The notes beneath the pieces are model-generated. The model searched no databases, was not told the origin of the DNA, and saw only the letters and a list, made by a program, of their open reading frames with translations. DNA of 64,000 nucleotides from Halobacillus sp. A1 (GTDB taxonomy: Bacteria; Bacillota; Bacilli; Bacillales; Halobacillaceae): assembly GCF_024189295.1 (NCBI RefSeq), contig NZ_JAIZEN010000004.1, positions 124,001 through 188,000 on the forward strand, written 5' to 3'. How positions within the stretch are numbered: position 1 is the stretch's first letter; each line of letters starts with the position of its first letter. Shown piece by piece: positions 16,304-26,040 of the stretch. Position numbers and translations under genes: made by a program.

Positions 16304-17457
16304 GTGTATTTCCAACCTACAACCGTTTTCCTCTTACCATTGAATCAGGGGAAGGCACAGTAGTGACTGACCAGAAAGGCAGGAATTATTTAGACTTTGT
16401 ATCTGGAATTGCGGTATGTAATTTAGGACACCGTCCGCCAGCTGTGGAAAAAGCCATTCAAAAGCAGCTCGGAAAAGTATGGCACGTTTCCAATTTGTAT
16501 GAAATTCCAGGTCAACGAGAAGCGGCTCAACTTTTGACGGGGCCGACGGATTTGGATTATGCGTTTTTTTGCAATAGTGGGGCAGAAGCGAATGAAGCTG
16601 CCATCAAGCTGGCCCGTAAGCATACAGGAAAGGATAAGATCATAACGTTCAAACAATCCTTTCACGGCAGGACGTTCGCCACGATGAGCGCCACCGGTCA
16701 GGTTAAAATTCATGAAGGGTATGGGCAGTTGCTGCCGACTTTTGAATATCTTCCTTACAATGATGCAGAAGCTGTATTTGAACTGGCGGATCGCGGAGAA
16801 GTGGCCGCCATTATGGTTGAAGTGATTCAAGGCGAAGGCGGCGTCGTTGAAGGGACAGAGTTGTTTTTGAAGGCTGTGGAGCAAAAATGTCAGCAGATCG
16901 GTGCTTTATTGATCATCGATGAAGTACAGACCGGTATCGGAAGAACAGGGAAGCCTTTCGCTTATCAGCATTTTGATCTGGATCCGGACATCGTAACTTC
17001 TGCAAAAGGGTTAGGAAGCGGTTTTCCAGTCGGAGCTATGCTTGGGAAAGCTGAGTTAGCAGAGACATTCACCGCGGGTACTCATGGATCGACTTTCGGT
17101 GGCAGCCCTTTAGCATCAGCGGCTGTTACAGCTACACTGCAAACCATTTTTCCGGAAGAATTTTTGCAAGGTGTGCAAAGTAAAGCTGAGTATTTCCGAA
17201 AAACGCTGGAAAGGAAGCTTTCGCCGCTAGTGAGTGTAAAAGAAGTCCGGGGCAGGGGACTTATGATCGGCATAGAACTTGATGAGCCGGCTATCGATTA
17301 CATTCACAAGCTTAGAGAAAAAGGTTTATTAGCTGTACTGGCCGGGCCACAGGTTATTCGCCTGCTGCCGCCACTGAATGTGACAGATAAAGAGATTGAT
17401 CAGGCTGTTACGATTTTGGAAAACGTGCTGGCTTTTGAAAAAGCGGCACATAAATAA
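16300..17457 (+). CDS. argD: Acetylornithine aminotransferase
   Basis: A PLP enzyme of 385 residues that transaminates N-acetylglutamate semialdehyde to N-acetylornithine. [16 protein letters not shown] (91-106) is the class-III aminotransferase PLP region, [13 protein letters not shown] (206-218) binds the cofactor, and K236 in TSAKGLGSG forms the Schiff base. It is coupled to argB. A 91-105 bp gap with ARG-box-like sites separates it from carA, so the second half of the cluster may have its own control. Confidence 0.95.
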   Translation: MSVFPTYNRFPLTIESGEGTVVTDQKGRNYLDFVSGIAVCNLGHRPPAVEKAIQKQLGKVWHVSNLYEIPGQREAAQLLTGPTDLDYAFFCNSGAEANEAAIKLARKHTGKDKIITFKQSFHGRTFATMSATGQVKIHEGYGQLLPTFEYLPYNDAEAVFELADRGEVAAIMVEVIQGEGGVVEGTELFLKAVEQKCQQIGALLIIDEVQTGIGRTGKPFAYQHFDLDPDIVTSAKGLGSGFPVGAMLGKAELAETFTAGTHGSTFGGSPLASAAVTATLQTIFPEEFLQGVQSKAEYFRKTLERKLSPLVSVKEVRGRGLMIGIELDEPAIDYIHKLREKGLLAVLAGPQVIRLLPPLNVTDKEIDQAVTILENVLAFEKAAHK

Positions 17458-17513
17458 TCACTTAACTTTGTGGGAGGGGGTCTTCCTTTCTACGAAGTTT
17501 TTTAACTTCATAA

Positions 17514-17550
17514 ATGTATAAAAATACTGAAAAACTAATAAAAATGCAGT
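17514..17550 (+). promoter_or_regulatory. Tandem ARG boxes before carA
   Basis: ATGTATAAAAATACTG (17514-17529) and ACTAATAAAAATGCAGT (17534-17550) both follow the Bacillus AhrC pattern (ATGAATAAAAATKCA) closely and lie 20 bases apart on the same face, just before the carA ribosome site. This suggests ArgR/AhrC acts separately on carAB-argF. Confidence 0.6.
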
Positions 17551-17563
17551 GAGGTGGAGTATG

Positions 17564-18628
17564 ATGCAAGGATTCTTAACATTACAAGAGGGACAAAGCT
17601 ATCAAGGCGAGGCTTCTTCTGATTGGCAGAAGCCGGTTGAAGGTGAGGTAGTATTTTTTACAGGGATGACAGGCTATCAAGAAGTATTGACTGATCCTTC
17701 TTATAAGGGCCAAATCGTTGTATTTACGTATCCGTTGATCGGAAATTATGGAATCAATGAAGATGACTTTGAGAGCGAAGAGCCTCAGGTCAACGGCGTA
17801 GTCATGCTTCAGTGCGCTGCCACAGTATCTCATTATCAAGCTACGATTTCATTGAAAGATTATTTGAACAAATGGAATGTTCCATTTTTAACAGACGTGG
17901 ATACAAGAGAGATCACTAAATCTATCAGAAGTGAAGGCACTTGTCAGGGAGCCTTAGCCAAAGAATCTGTCTTGCCGTCCGACAAGGTGCTTACGGGTCA
18001 AATCTATCAAGCGTATAACCCAAATACAACTTGTTATGGAGAAGGTAAGAAACATATCGTAGTCATCGATTTTGGATATAAGAGCTCAATTGTGGAGCAA
18101 TTAGTTGAGAAAGAAGCGAAAGTCACCGTCATTCCATTCACGAATTTGAGTGACGTTTATAAATTGAATCCTGACGGCATCGTACTTTCTAACGGACCTG
18201 GTGATCCAAAAGATGCGACAAAGTATCTTACTGAATTAAAAGAAATTCTAGAAGCTTATCCTTCATTAGGAATCTGTTTCGGTCATCAAATTATTGCTCT
18301 GGCATTTGGCGCAGACACAAAAAAGCTGAGTTTTGGGCATCGAGGCGCGAATCATCCGGTGAAAGACGTCCAGTCGGGGCGCATTTTCATTACTTCTCAA
18401 AATCATAATTATGTTGTTGATGAAGAAAGCCTTAACGATACGGTGCTGGAAGTCAGTTTCAGTAATGTGAATGATGGATCGGTAGAAGGACTATTGCATC
18501 CATCCAAACCCATCCTTTCGGCACAATTTCATCCAGAAGCCAACCCCGGTCCGGAAGACGCTCTCTGGCTGATCGATGAATTCCTGACGGACATACCAAG
18601 TAAGAAAGGAGAGAAAGTTTATGCCTGA
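17564..18628 (+). CDS. carA: Carbamoyl-phosphate synthase, small (glutaminase) subunit
   Basis: Releases ammonia from glutamine and channels it to the large subunit. The class-I amidotransferase triad is visible: Cys in LGICFGHQ, and His/Glu in FHPEA. The start is ATG 17564 or 17561; GAGGTGG (17551-17557) favours the former, giving 354 residues. Its location in the arginine cluster marks it as the arginine-regulated isoenzyme rather than the pyrimidine one. The last 8 bp overlap carB. Confidence 0.94.
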   Translation: MQGFLTLQEGQSYQGEASSDWQKPVEGEVVFFTGMTGYQEVLTDPSYKGQIVVFTYPLIGNYGINEDDFESEEPQVNGVVMLQCAATVSHYQATISLKDYLNKWNVPFLTDVDTREITKSIRSEGTCQGALAKESVLPSDKVLTGQIYQAYNPNTTCYGEGKKHIVVIDFGYKSSIVEQLVEKEAKVTVIPFTNLSDVYKLNPDGIVLSNGPGDPKDATKYLTELKEILEAYPSLGICFGHQIIALAFGADTKKLSFGHRGANHPVKDVQSGRIFITSQNHNYVVDEESLNDTVLEVSFSNVNDGSVEGLLHPSKPILSAQFHPEANPGPEDALWLIDEFLTDIPSKKGEKVYA

Positions 18629-21600
18629 AAAAGTGTTAGTGATCGGGTCTGGTCCTATCGTGATCGGCCAGGCAGCTGAATTTGATTATTCAGGCACGCA
18701 AGGATGTCTTGCTCTTAAAGAGGAAGGTCATGAAGTAGTGCTCGTCAATAATAACCCGGCAACTATAATGACGGATAATGAAATTGCAGATACCGTATAT
18801 TGCGAGCCCCTTACGGTCACAAGTATAGAAGCGATTATTAAAAAAGAAACACCTGACGCAGTTCTAGCAGGGCTTGGCGGCCAGACGGCCCTTAACCTTG
18901 CAGTAGAAATGGATAAACACGATCTTTTTGAAAAATATAACCTGACTCTACTGGGGACGAGTATTCAATCGATACAGCAAGGGGAGGACCGGGAGCTGTT
19001 CCGTGAGCTTATGGATGAATTGAATCAGCCGGTACCTGAGAGTCAAGTCATCGCAAGCGTGGAAGAGGCTCTTCAATTCACCGATACATTCGGCTATCCG
19101 GTAATCAGCCGTCCCGCTTATACACTTGGTGGACGCGGAGGAGGAATTACGGACAATGAAGAAGATTTAAAAGAGTTGATCCATAATGGTCTAAAAGCCA
19201 GTCCAATCGGCCAGGTCATCATCGAAAAAAGTATCGCAGGTTTCAAAGAGGTTGAGTATGAGATCATGCGGGATGTGAACGGAACATGTATCAGTGTATG
19301 TAATATGGAAAATTTCGATCCCGTCGGTGTGCATACAGGAGATTCTATCGTAGTTGCTCCGTCCCAGACGCTTACGGATCAGGAATACCAAATGCTCAGA
19401 ACAGCAGCTTTTAACATCGTTTCTGCACTTGACGTTGTCGGCGGCTGTAATGTTCAGTTCGCTCTTGACCCTTACAGTAAAGATTATTATGTCATCGAAG
19501 TAAACCCGCGTGTCAGCCGCTCCTCCGCGTTGGCCTCCAAGGCAACCGGCTACCCGATTGCTAAAATGGCGACGAAGCTGGCACTAGGCTTTCAATTGGA
19601 TGAACTGAAAAATCCGCTGACAGGAACAACTTACGCGAGCTTTGAACCGGCTCTTGACTATGTTGTCGTCAAGTTTCCGCGCTGGCCTTTTGATAAGTTT
19701 ACCGGAGCTGATCGCAAGCTCGGTACAAAAATGAAGGCTACTGGGGAAGTAATGGCCATTGATCGTACACTCGAAGGAGCTTTTCAAAAGGCAGTATCTT
19801 CGATGGATCAATCGATTCCATTCATTCCGGAGGATGAGCTTTATGTTCATTTGAAGCAGCCGACAGATTTACGCTACTTCGCCATTGTACAATTACTGCA
19901 GCAGGGGGAAAGTGTAGAGGCGATTCATAAAGAGACAGCTATCGATCTGTTTTTCTTAAATATCGTGAACAACCTTGTGAAAATGGAAGAAAAACTTGAA
20001 AGTGCTTTATTGGATAAAAAGCTTTTACAAATAGCGAAAGTGCAAGGGTTTACCGATAATAAAATAGCCGAACTGCAGCAGAAGACCCCTGCACAAATTA
20101 AAAAAATTCGCAGCGAATACGGCATAAAGCCTGGATATAAAATGGTCGACACATGTGCAGCCGAGTTTGAAGCTGCTACCAACTATGTTTATACGACTTA
20201 TGCTGGAATCAATGAAATAGAACCTTTGCCATCAAATAAGAAAGCCTTGATTATAGGATCGGGACCTATACGGATCGGACAAGGGGTGGAATTCGACTAT
20301 AGTGCGGTTAAAGCGATTCAAAGCCTGCGAAACCTTGGCTGGACGACCGTCATGATCAACAATAACCCCGAAACGGTGAGTACGGACTATACGACAGCCG
20401 ATCGTTTGTACTTCGATCCGATTAATAAAGAAGTAATCGAGTCGATAGTTGAACATGAGGACATCGATCTCATATTCACCCAATTCGGCGGACAGACGGC
20501 GATCAACATTGCGGATGAATTAGATGAAGCAGGCCTCCCTTTAGCTGGAGTACCCATCGATACGATCGCTCAGCTTGAAGATCGAGAACAATTTTATGAT
20601 GTACTGAATCGTTTAGAAATCCCTCATATCCCTGGCTCCATGTGCCATACGATGGAGGAAGCATTAGAAGCAGCAAGTTCTTATGAGTACCCACTGCTCT
20701 GCCGTCCTTCGTATGTAATCGGAGGCATGGGGATGGTCAAAGTAGAGAACGAAAAAGAATTGAAAAGTGCTTTGGAACATACAGATGCTCGTCATTATCC
20801 GATCGTACTCGATCAGTTTATGACGGGAAGTGAGGCGGAGATTGATTTAGTTGCAGATGGCCACGATGTTTTCATTCCTGAAATCATGGAACACATCGAA
20901 CCGGCAGGGGTACATTCAGGCGATAGTATGGCGATCTTCCCATCAACGAATTTATCTTCTGAGGTCAAAGAAACAATGAAGAAATATGCACGACAGCTTG
21001 TCCAAAAAGTAAATTATCATGGACTGATGAACATCCAATTTTTACTGTCAGGCGATACGGTTTATGTGCTGGAGGTCAATCCGAGGGCAAGCCGTACGGT
21101 GCCGATTATCAGTAAAGTTTCAGATGTATCTCTTGTGGAGCTGGCGGTAAAAGTACTCGTGAAAGATCCTGATTTTAGTTTGGGAAATGAGAAACAGCCA
21201 CTCATTCAAAAGGCAGCGGTCAAGTATCCTTTATTTTCTTCCCATGCCATGCCTGAGCTTGACCACAAGCTGGGGGCCAATATGCTTTCCACGGGAGAAG
21301 GAATGTGCCTTGGAAATACCGTAGAAGAGGCTATGGCCAAAGTGTTCGAACACCTGCCTAATCCTTACGAAGATGAGGATGTATGTTTGATAGAAGCGGC
21401 TTCGATTGTAAAAGGAAAATCGAGCACCTTGAGCTTTTCACATTGGATCCAGACGAAAGAAGCGAAAGTTTATATGAATGATGGAAATTCGAAAGATGAT
21501 TCATATAAAAGAATCCAGGCATTGAAAAGCGGTGTCACCGTATTCACTGAACCGACAACGTTCAATGCATATATAGATTCACTGGCATACGACCCATATC

Positions 21601-21644
21601 AGCCGACCCCGCTGCCCGGGAATACAAAAAAGGAGTGTGTTTAG
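18621..21644 (+). CDS. carB: Carbamoyl-phosphate synthase, large subunit
   Basis: Makes carbamoyl phosphate from bicarbonate, ammonia and two ATP. The 1007-residue chain shows the internal duplication of the family: GSGPIVIGQAAEFDYSG near residue 8 and GSGPIRIGQGVEFDYS near 545, each opening an ATP-grasp half, with VNPR motifs in each half. It is slightly shorter than the 1030-1070 residues of pyrimidine-type enzymes, as often seen for arginine-specific CarB, in which the C-terminal allosteric domain is reduced. It overlaps carA by 8 bp and ends just before argF. Confidence 0.95.
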   Translation: MPEKVLVIGSGPIVIGQAAEFDYSGTQGCLALKEEGHEVVLVNNNPATIMTDNEIADTVYCEPLTVTSIEAIIKKETPDAVLAGLGGQTALNLAVEMDKHDLFEKYNLTLLGTSIQSIQQGEDRELFRELMDELNQPVPESQVIASVEEALQFTDTFGYPVISRPAYTLGGRGGGITDNEEDLKELIHNGLKASPIGQVIIEKSIAGFKEVEYEIMRDVNGTCISVCNMENFDPVGVHTGDSIVVAPSQTLTDQEYQMLRTAAFNIVSALDVVGGCNVQFALDPYSKDYYVIEVNPRVSRSSALASKATGYPIAKMATKLALGFQLDELKNPLTGTTYASFEPALDYVVVKFPRWPFDKFTGADRKLGTKMKATGEVMAIDRTLEGAFQKAVSSMDQSIPFIPEDELYVHLKQPTDLRYFAIVQLLQQGESVEAIHKETAIDLFFLNIVNNLVKMEEKLESALLDKKLLQIAKVQGFTDNKIAELQQKTPAQIKKIRSEYGIKPGYKMVDTCAAEFEAATNYVYTTYAGINEIEPLPSNKKALIIGSGPIRIGQGVEFDYSAVKAIQSLRNLGWTTVMINNNPETVSTDYTTADRLYFDPINKEVIESIVEHEDIDLIFTQFGGQTAINIADELDEAGLPLAGVPIDTIAQLEDREQFYDVLNRLEIPHIPGSMCHTMEEALEAASSYEYPLLCRPSYVIGGMGMVKVENEKELKSALEHTDARHYPIVLDQFMTGSEAEIDLVADGHDVFIPEIMEHIEPAGVHSGDSMAIFPSTNLSSEVKETMKKYARQLVQKVNYHGLMNIQFLLSGDTVYVLEVNPRASRTVPIISKVSDVSLVELAVKVLVKDPDFSLGNEKQPLIQKAAVKYPLFSSHAMPELDHKLGANMLSTGEGMCLGNTVEEAMAKVFEHLPNPYEDEDVCLIEAASIVKGKSSTLSFSHWIQTKEAKVYMNDGNSKDDSYKRIQALKSGVTVFTEPTTFNAYIDSLAYDPYQPTPLPGNTKKECV

Positions 21645-21645
21645 A

Positions 21646-22608
21646 ATGAACTTAATGGACGAAATGATGACTCACACCCACACATTAAAAGGACGCAACG
21701 TACTGAGCTGGCTTGATTTCACACAAACGGATGTGTCTCAGCTTCTGGCACAAACCCAGGACCTTAAAGAAAATCCGCACAATAACATGATGAGCGGAAA
21801 AACATTAGGGATGATTTTCGAGAAATCTTCGACACGTACAAGAGTTTCATTCGAAGTAGGTATGGTTCAGATGGGGGGGCACGCCCTCTATTTGAACAGT
21901 CGGGACATTCAAATCGGACGTGGTGAAACGATCGCTGATACTGCAAAAGTATTATCAGGTTATGTAGATGCCATCATGTATCGTACGACATCTCATGAAA
22001 AATTAGCTGAACTTGCGGAACATGCCACCATTCCAGTTATTAATGGCCTATGTGATATATACCACCCATGCCAGGCTTTAGCTGATGTATTCACTATCCT
22101 TGAGCTGAAAGGAAGATTATCGGGAGTTAAAGTCGTTTATATAGGCGATGGCAACAACGTAGCCCACTCTCTTATGATTCTTTCTGCAATGATGGGGATG
22201 GAGGTCGTAGTGTCTTCACCGAAGGGATATGAACCAGACGATGAAATCGTAGAAAAAGCAAACCAGGCAGCTAAAGAAAATAGAGGTTCTGTCAAATTAG
22301 AACATGATCCTATGATTGCGGTACAGGGTGCAGATGTAATCTATACCGATGTTTGGACGAGCATGGGACAGGAAGAAGAAACGGAAGTGCGTTTAAAGGA
22401 TTTGGCGGATTATCAGGTGAATGACGAATTACTGAAAGCCGCTAAGGAAGATGTCCACTTTTTACATTGTCTTCCCGCACATCGTGAGGAAGAAGTGACA
22501 GCTTCTGTTATAGACGGACCTCATTCGGCGGTGTTCCAGCAGGCAGAAAACCGCCTGCACGTTCAAAAAGCCATATTACAATCGGTGGCAGGCCATCGTT
22601 GTTCATAA
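21646..22608 (+). CDS. argF: Ornithine carbamoyltransferase
   Basis: Joins carbamoyl phosphate and ornithine to citrulline. KSSTRTRVSFE is the carbamoyl-phosphate loop, HPCQALADV the central motif and FLHCLPAHR the ornithine-site motif. I take ATG 21646, ten bases after AAAGGAG and one base after the carB stop, giving 320 residues; GTG 21637 is also in frame. It is the last gene of the cluster; argG and argH must lie elsewhere. Confidence 0.95.
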   Translation: MNLMDEMMTHTHTLKGRNVLSWLDFTQTDVSQLLAQTQDLKENPHNNMMSGKTLGMIFEKSSTRTRVSFEVGMVQMGGHALYLNSRDIQIGRGETIADTAKVLSGYVDAIMYRTTSHEKLAELAEHATIPVINGLCDIYHPCQALADVFTILELKGRLSGVKVVYIGDGNNVAHSLMILSAMMGMEVVVSSPKGYEPDDEIVEKANQAAKENRGSVKLEHDPMIAVQGADVIYTDVWTSMGQEEETEVRLKDLADYQVNDELLKAAKEDVHFLHCLPAHREEEVTASVIDGPHSAVFQQAENRLHVQKAILQSVAGHRCS

Positions 22609-22610
22609 AA

Positions 22611-22637
22611 AAGATCCCTGCTGTGACGGCGGGGGTC
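22611..22637 (+). terminator. Terminator of the arginine operon
   Basis: AAGATCCCTGC and GCGGGGGTCTT pair with some G-U pairs and are followed by a T-rich run, three bases after the argF stop. Confidence 0.75.
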
Positions 22638-22654
22638 TTATTTTTTACATAAAA

Positions 22655-23275
22655 ATTGATGCTGCTTTATTGTTGATGTTTGGTAAAGAGTTATTCAATA
22701 ATATAGCAGGATCGTGGAAGACTTGGTTTCGCAACCTGGGGTTCGGTGCCTTAATAAGAGTCAGGGGTGGTTGGGAAGCTACTCGCACCCCATTCGATAG
22801 AAGTTAGAAACGAACCCCATTTGAATTGGATTAAAAACTTTTAAGCTCTCAATTAATCAGCGTATCTTCTATAGCGAGATTGTCTAACCGTTTCCCTCAG
22901 CCCCATCCGCTATAAATTCTCTCGGAAATAATCACAATCCATCTTAATCGGTATGGAATAAAGTGAACAAAAGTCAGTGACCTAGCCTTTCAGACAATCA
23001 ACTATTAGGTGAAAAAGGTCAATTTCTTGTAATGGGTAGTGGAAACGGGGCGACTTGTCGTTACCACTCAAAATGAGCTTCACATCATTCAAAGCTCTAT
23101 CTCAAATGTTTCCGTGATTCTAACAATCGCAAAGAGCTCCGGGAAATTGCGAGACTCCTGTGGGAAGCTCACCGCGCTCCCACGGAAAGCGAGTGATTTC
23201 CCGGAGCTCTAAACGCTGTCTTTCATAACGGAAACTGTCCGAATATATCGAAACTGAACCCTCAAAATAAGGGAC
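22655..23275 (+). repeat. Intergenic repeat copy R3
   Basis: The left side reads TTGTTGATGTT, AGTTATTCAATAATAT, GTGGAAGACTTGGTTTCG; the right side ATCGAAACTGAACCCTC. Between them the first module is degraded, and the second survives as GGGAAATTGCGAGACTCC, GGAAGCTCACCGCG and GCGAGTGATTTCCCGGAG at about 23140-23205. It fills the 0.7 kb gap between argF and the antiporter gene. No gene is seen. Confidence 0.7.
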
Positions 23276-23334
23276 CCCATACGAAAAATTAGATGTAATG
23301 TTTTTGTACTACAAACGAGTTGTACTTAGTCAGG

Positions 23335-24747
23335 CTACATAAAAAAGGATAAGCCTAGATACCCGGCAGCCGCTACTCCGGCTGCAATCAAAGCCGGCTT
23401 AAGCTTGAATTTAGCATACTCAATAGTATTCAAGTTTAAAATACCGGCAGACGTATTCGTATCATCGCTAAGCGGAGAAGAAAAAGCACCGAACGTGCCA
23501 CTGGCAAATACCGCACCTATAACTACGGGAAGGGAAGTCCCGGCTGTTACCGCAATGGATAGGGCCACAGGCATAAGAATCCCCCAGGTACCCCACGCCG
23601 ACCCGATAAAATAAGACAATCCGCATCCAAGGATGAAAACTACGACAGCTACATAATTTTCTGGAATCCAGTTGAATGATTCTGAAATCGTCTCAGCAAA
23701 CTCTAGAGCTTCCGTTCCTTTACTCAGCCCCCATACCATAGCCAGAAGAATGATGACGTTCATCATATCGTTTCCGCCGTCAATCAACCCATCCATCATA
23801 CGTTTAAGATGTTCTTTTTTGAACTTTAAAAAGACGACAAACCAAACGATGGTGACGACGACAGCCAGAACCATAGCATCAAGAACTCCATCATTGATTA
23901 ACGCTCCAAAGCCTGATTTTCCGTTATCCACCCCAATGAAATACATAAAAAGAAAAGTCAAAGCAATGACACTGATCAGAGGTGCAATTAAATTCCAAGG
24001 TTTTGCGGGCAAATCCTTCATAACTGCGGGGTGGCAGTCTTCCCACTTATCATCTTCCTCTTCTTCCTTTTCTTCAGGTGTTTTTTCTTTATCATTCGCC
24101 CTTTTTTTACTGCTATGAAAGAAGCTCAGATAAAATCCGAGGATCAGCATAGCGAATGCAAAAAAGTTGAAGGGGATACTTTGAAGGAAAAGGGTATAGG
24201 CATCACCAGAAGCATCAGCTTGATGCAAGGAAAGATCGATTACGGAAGTCATATAACCGACAAAGGCCGTAGCCACAGGTATGATAACGACCAAAGGAGT
24301 AGCTGTCGTTTCTATGACAAATGCAAGCTCCTGCTTGGCCATCGGAATTTTTTTACGCATCGCTTTCATAACAGGTCCGATCGTGACGATCCGAAAGCTT
24401 GGTGCAGCAAATGTACCCACGGATGAAATCCAGGTGAGTATAAAAGCGCCTTTTTTATTTTGGATCCTTTCCGTCGCTGCTTTAACAAAGCCTTTAATGC
24501 CGCCTGACATACGAATTAAGCCGATTAAAGCAGAGAAGGCGTACAGGAAGATGATGATTTTCAAATTACTCTCATCGGACAGCCCTTCCATGATAAATTG
24601 TAAGGTTTTGATCATCCCGCTCAGCCAGTGCGGTTCTACTAAGTAACCAGCGACTACGACCCCGAATAACAAACTGGGAATAACCTGTTTCGTCCAGATT
24701 GCAGCTATGATAACGACTATAAAAGGGATTACTGACAACCAGTCCAT
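23335..24747 (-). CDS. NhaC-family sodium/proton antiporter-like membrane protein
   Basis: About 470 residues with 11-12 membrane segments and an acidic cytoplasmic loop in the middle (EKTPEEKEEEEDDKWED). The ISSVGTFAAPSFR region, SAWGTWGILMPVA and GTFGAFSSPLSDDT are typical of NhaC-type exchangers, which swap internal Na+ for protons, a common need in halophiles. Some relatives carry organic anions instead. Start ATG 24747 has GAGGTGG just upstream; a longer in-frame version from 24771 lacks a ribosome site. It follows the epimerase gene, from which it is separated by a terminator. Confidence 0.8.
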   Translation of the reverse strand: MDWLSVIPFIVVIIAAIWTKQVIPSLLFGVVVAGYLVEPHWLSGMIKTLQFIMEGLSDESNLKIIIFLYAFSALIGLIRMSGGIKGFVKAATERIQNKKGAFILTWISSVGTFAAPSFRIVTIGPVMKAMRKKIPMAKQELAFVIETTATPLVVIIPVATAFVGYMTSVIDLSLHQADASGDAYTLFLQSIPFNFFAFAMLILGFYLSFFHSSKKRANDKEKTPEEKEEEEDDKWEDCHPAVMKDLPAKPWNLIAPLISVIALTFLFMYFIGVDNGKSGFGALINDGVLDAMVLAVVVTIVWFVVFLKFKKEHLKRMMDGLIDGGNDMMNVIILLAMVWGLSKGTEALEFAETISESFNWIPENYVAVVVFILGCGLSYFIGSAWGTWGILMPVALSIAVTAGTSLPVVIGAVFASGTFGAFSSPLSDDTNTSAGILNLNTIEYAKFKLKPALIAAGVAAAGYLGLSFFM

Positions 24748-24826
24748 TTGGCCACCTCTTCCGTTGCTCATTTACTTCATTAGCTTGAGTGAAGAGGACC
24801 TTTTGTATGCATGTAATAAAAAAATA

Positions 24827-24851
24827 ACCAGAAGTAGTCATCACTCCTGGT
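24827..24851 (-). terminator. Terminator overlapping the epimerase stop codon
   Basis: ACCAGAAGT and ACTCCTGGT form a nine-position stem with one mismatch; on the minus strand it is followed by a T-rich run. Confidence 0.65.
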
Positions 24852-25263
24852 CATTTGGATAATCACAGTATTCTATAATGGTACCCTCGGTATCTGCGGG
24901 GTTCAGATAAATTAAACGCCTTCCGTGCTTGTTCGTGCGACGAGTATCCTCCATAACTCGAATTCCTTCATCTTTTAACTCCTGCAATGCATCTTCAAGA
25001 TCATCTACCCGATAAGCGATATGATGGACACCTTTCCCTTTTTGCTTAATAAAGCGTGCGATAGGAGAGGTTGTATTATTTGTAGGGCATAGTAATTCGG
25101 TACGGTCCCCGTGAATATCCATAATGGCTATTTCACTTTCTACACCTGGGGCTTCACTGCGGTAACGGTCTATCATAGTCGCGCCTAATATATTTTCATA
25201 AAAGTTGATCGTTTCATCTAATTGCCGGACAGCTACTCCGATATGATCTAATGTTTTCTCCAT
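24841..25263 (-). CDS. mce: Methylmalonyl-CoA epimerase (VOC family)
   Basis: Interconverts the R and S forms of methylmalonyl-CoA in propionate and branched-chain catabolism. The 140-residue protein has two VOC half-modules, with likely metal ligands H7 (LDHIGVAV), E56, H80 or H81 (GVHHIAY) and E131 (GTIIEYC). Start ATG 25263 follows GAGGAG. The mutase genes usually found with it are not in view. Confidence 0.88.
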   Translation of the reverse strand: MEKTLDHIGVAVRQLDETINFYENILGATMIDRYRSEAPGVESEIAIMDIHGDRTELLCPTNNTTSPIARFIKQKGKGVHHIAYRVDDLEDALQELKDEGIRVMEDTRRTNKHGRRLIYLNPADTEGTIIEYCDYPNDQE

Positions 25264-25498
25264 GATGACTCTCCTCATAATAGAATGCACTTATTTTAAC
25301 ATAGCAAGCCGAATGGCAGGAACGATCTGGATTTATTAATAAATCTTATAAGCTTTTTTCGTTGTTTTACTTGGAGAAATGGCTCGCTTTGTTGGGCCTT
25401 ATGACGAAATCTAAGAAAAGTTCATACATAGGAAAAGGATTTGAAAGATCCATGACGAATTATTATTACAACAACCAATTGTAACCGGAGGGAAGACT

Positions 25499-25936
25499 AT
25501 GCCTTTTCTAGAACGTACTGTTATCATCAAAAAACCTCTTGAAGAAGTATTTCAAACAGCCACTAATTTCGAAATAAGCCCACAAATCATGGAGGCTGTC
25601 GTTGAAGTGGAACCGTTGACAGAAGGACCTGTAAGAAAAGGGTATCAATTTAAGGAAGTTCGGGAGATACGCGGCAGGAGGGCGGCCTCCACTATAGAGA
25701 TAACTGACTTTGATTCCAACAAGTCGTATACAGCGAGCAGCGAACAAAACGGTCTTGAACTCCATTATCATTATACTTTTCTAGAAACGACGGAAGGGAC
25801 GAAGGTCAGTTTCACAGGTGAATTATTTACTAAGGGATTACGAAATAAGCTGGCTAAGCCGATGATCAAAAAGATCATTAAGAAAGAGGATCAAAACCAC
25901 TTGGATAAAATGAAGGATTTTATCGAAAAACAGTAG
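25499..25936 (+). CDS. SRPBCC (START-like) domain protein
   Basis: 145 residues forming one helix-grip fold: PLEEVFQTATNFEISPQIMEAVVEVEPL is the usual N-terminal helix and strand, and the long C-terminal helix begins near residue 118. Such proteins bind hydrophobic ligands or act as cyclases/dehydratases, and the exact role cannot be read. GGAGGG lies just before the ATG. It is a single gene with a hairpin behind it. Confidence 0.75.
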   Translation: MPFLERTVIIKKPLEEVFQTATNFEISPQIMEAVVEVEPLTEGPVRKGYQFKEVREIRGRRAASTIEITDFDSNKSYTASSEQNGLELHYHYTFLETTEGTKVSFTGELFTKGLRNKLAKPMIKKIIKKEDQNHLDKMKDFIEKQ

Positions 25937-25994
25937 TTCATCTGAATGTTTCGTTCTCCTTTATGATATAATCATTAATAAGAATAAAGAGCGT

Positions 25995-26037
25995 AAAGAG
26001 GTCTCTCCATAGCATTATGTGGAGGCCTGTTTTTTAT
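25995..26037 (+). terminator. Probable terminator of the SRPBCC gene
   Basis: AGGTCTCTCCA and TGTGGAGGCCT form an imperfect stem followed by six T, immediately before repeat copy R4. Confidence 0.55.
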
Positions 26038-26040
26038 GAA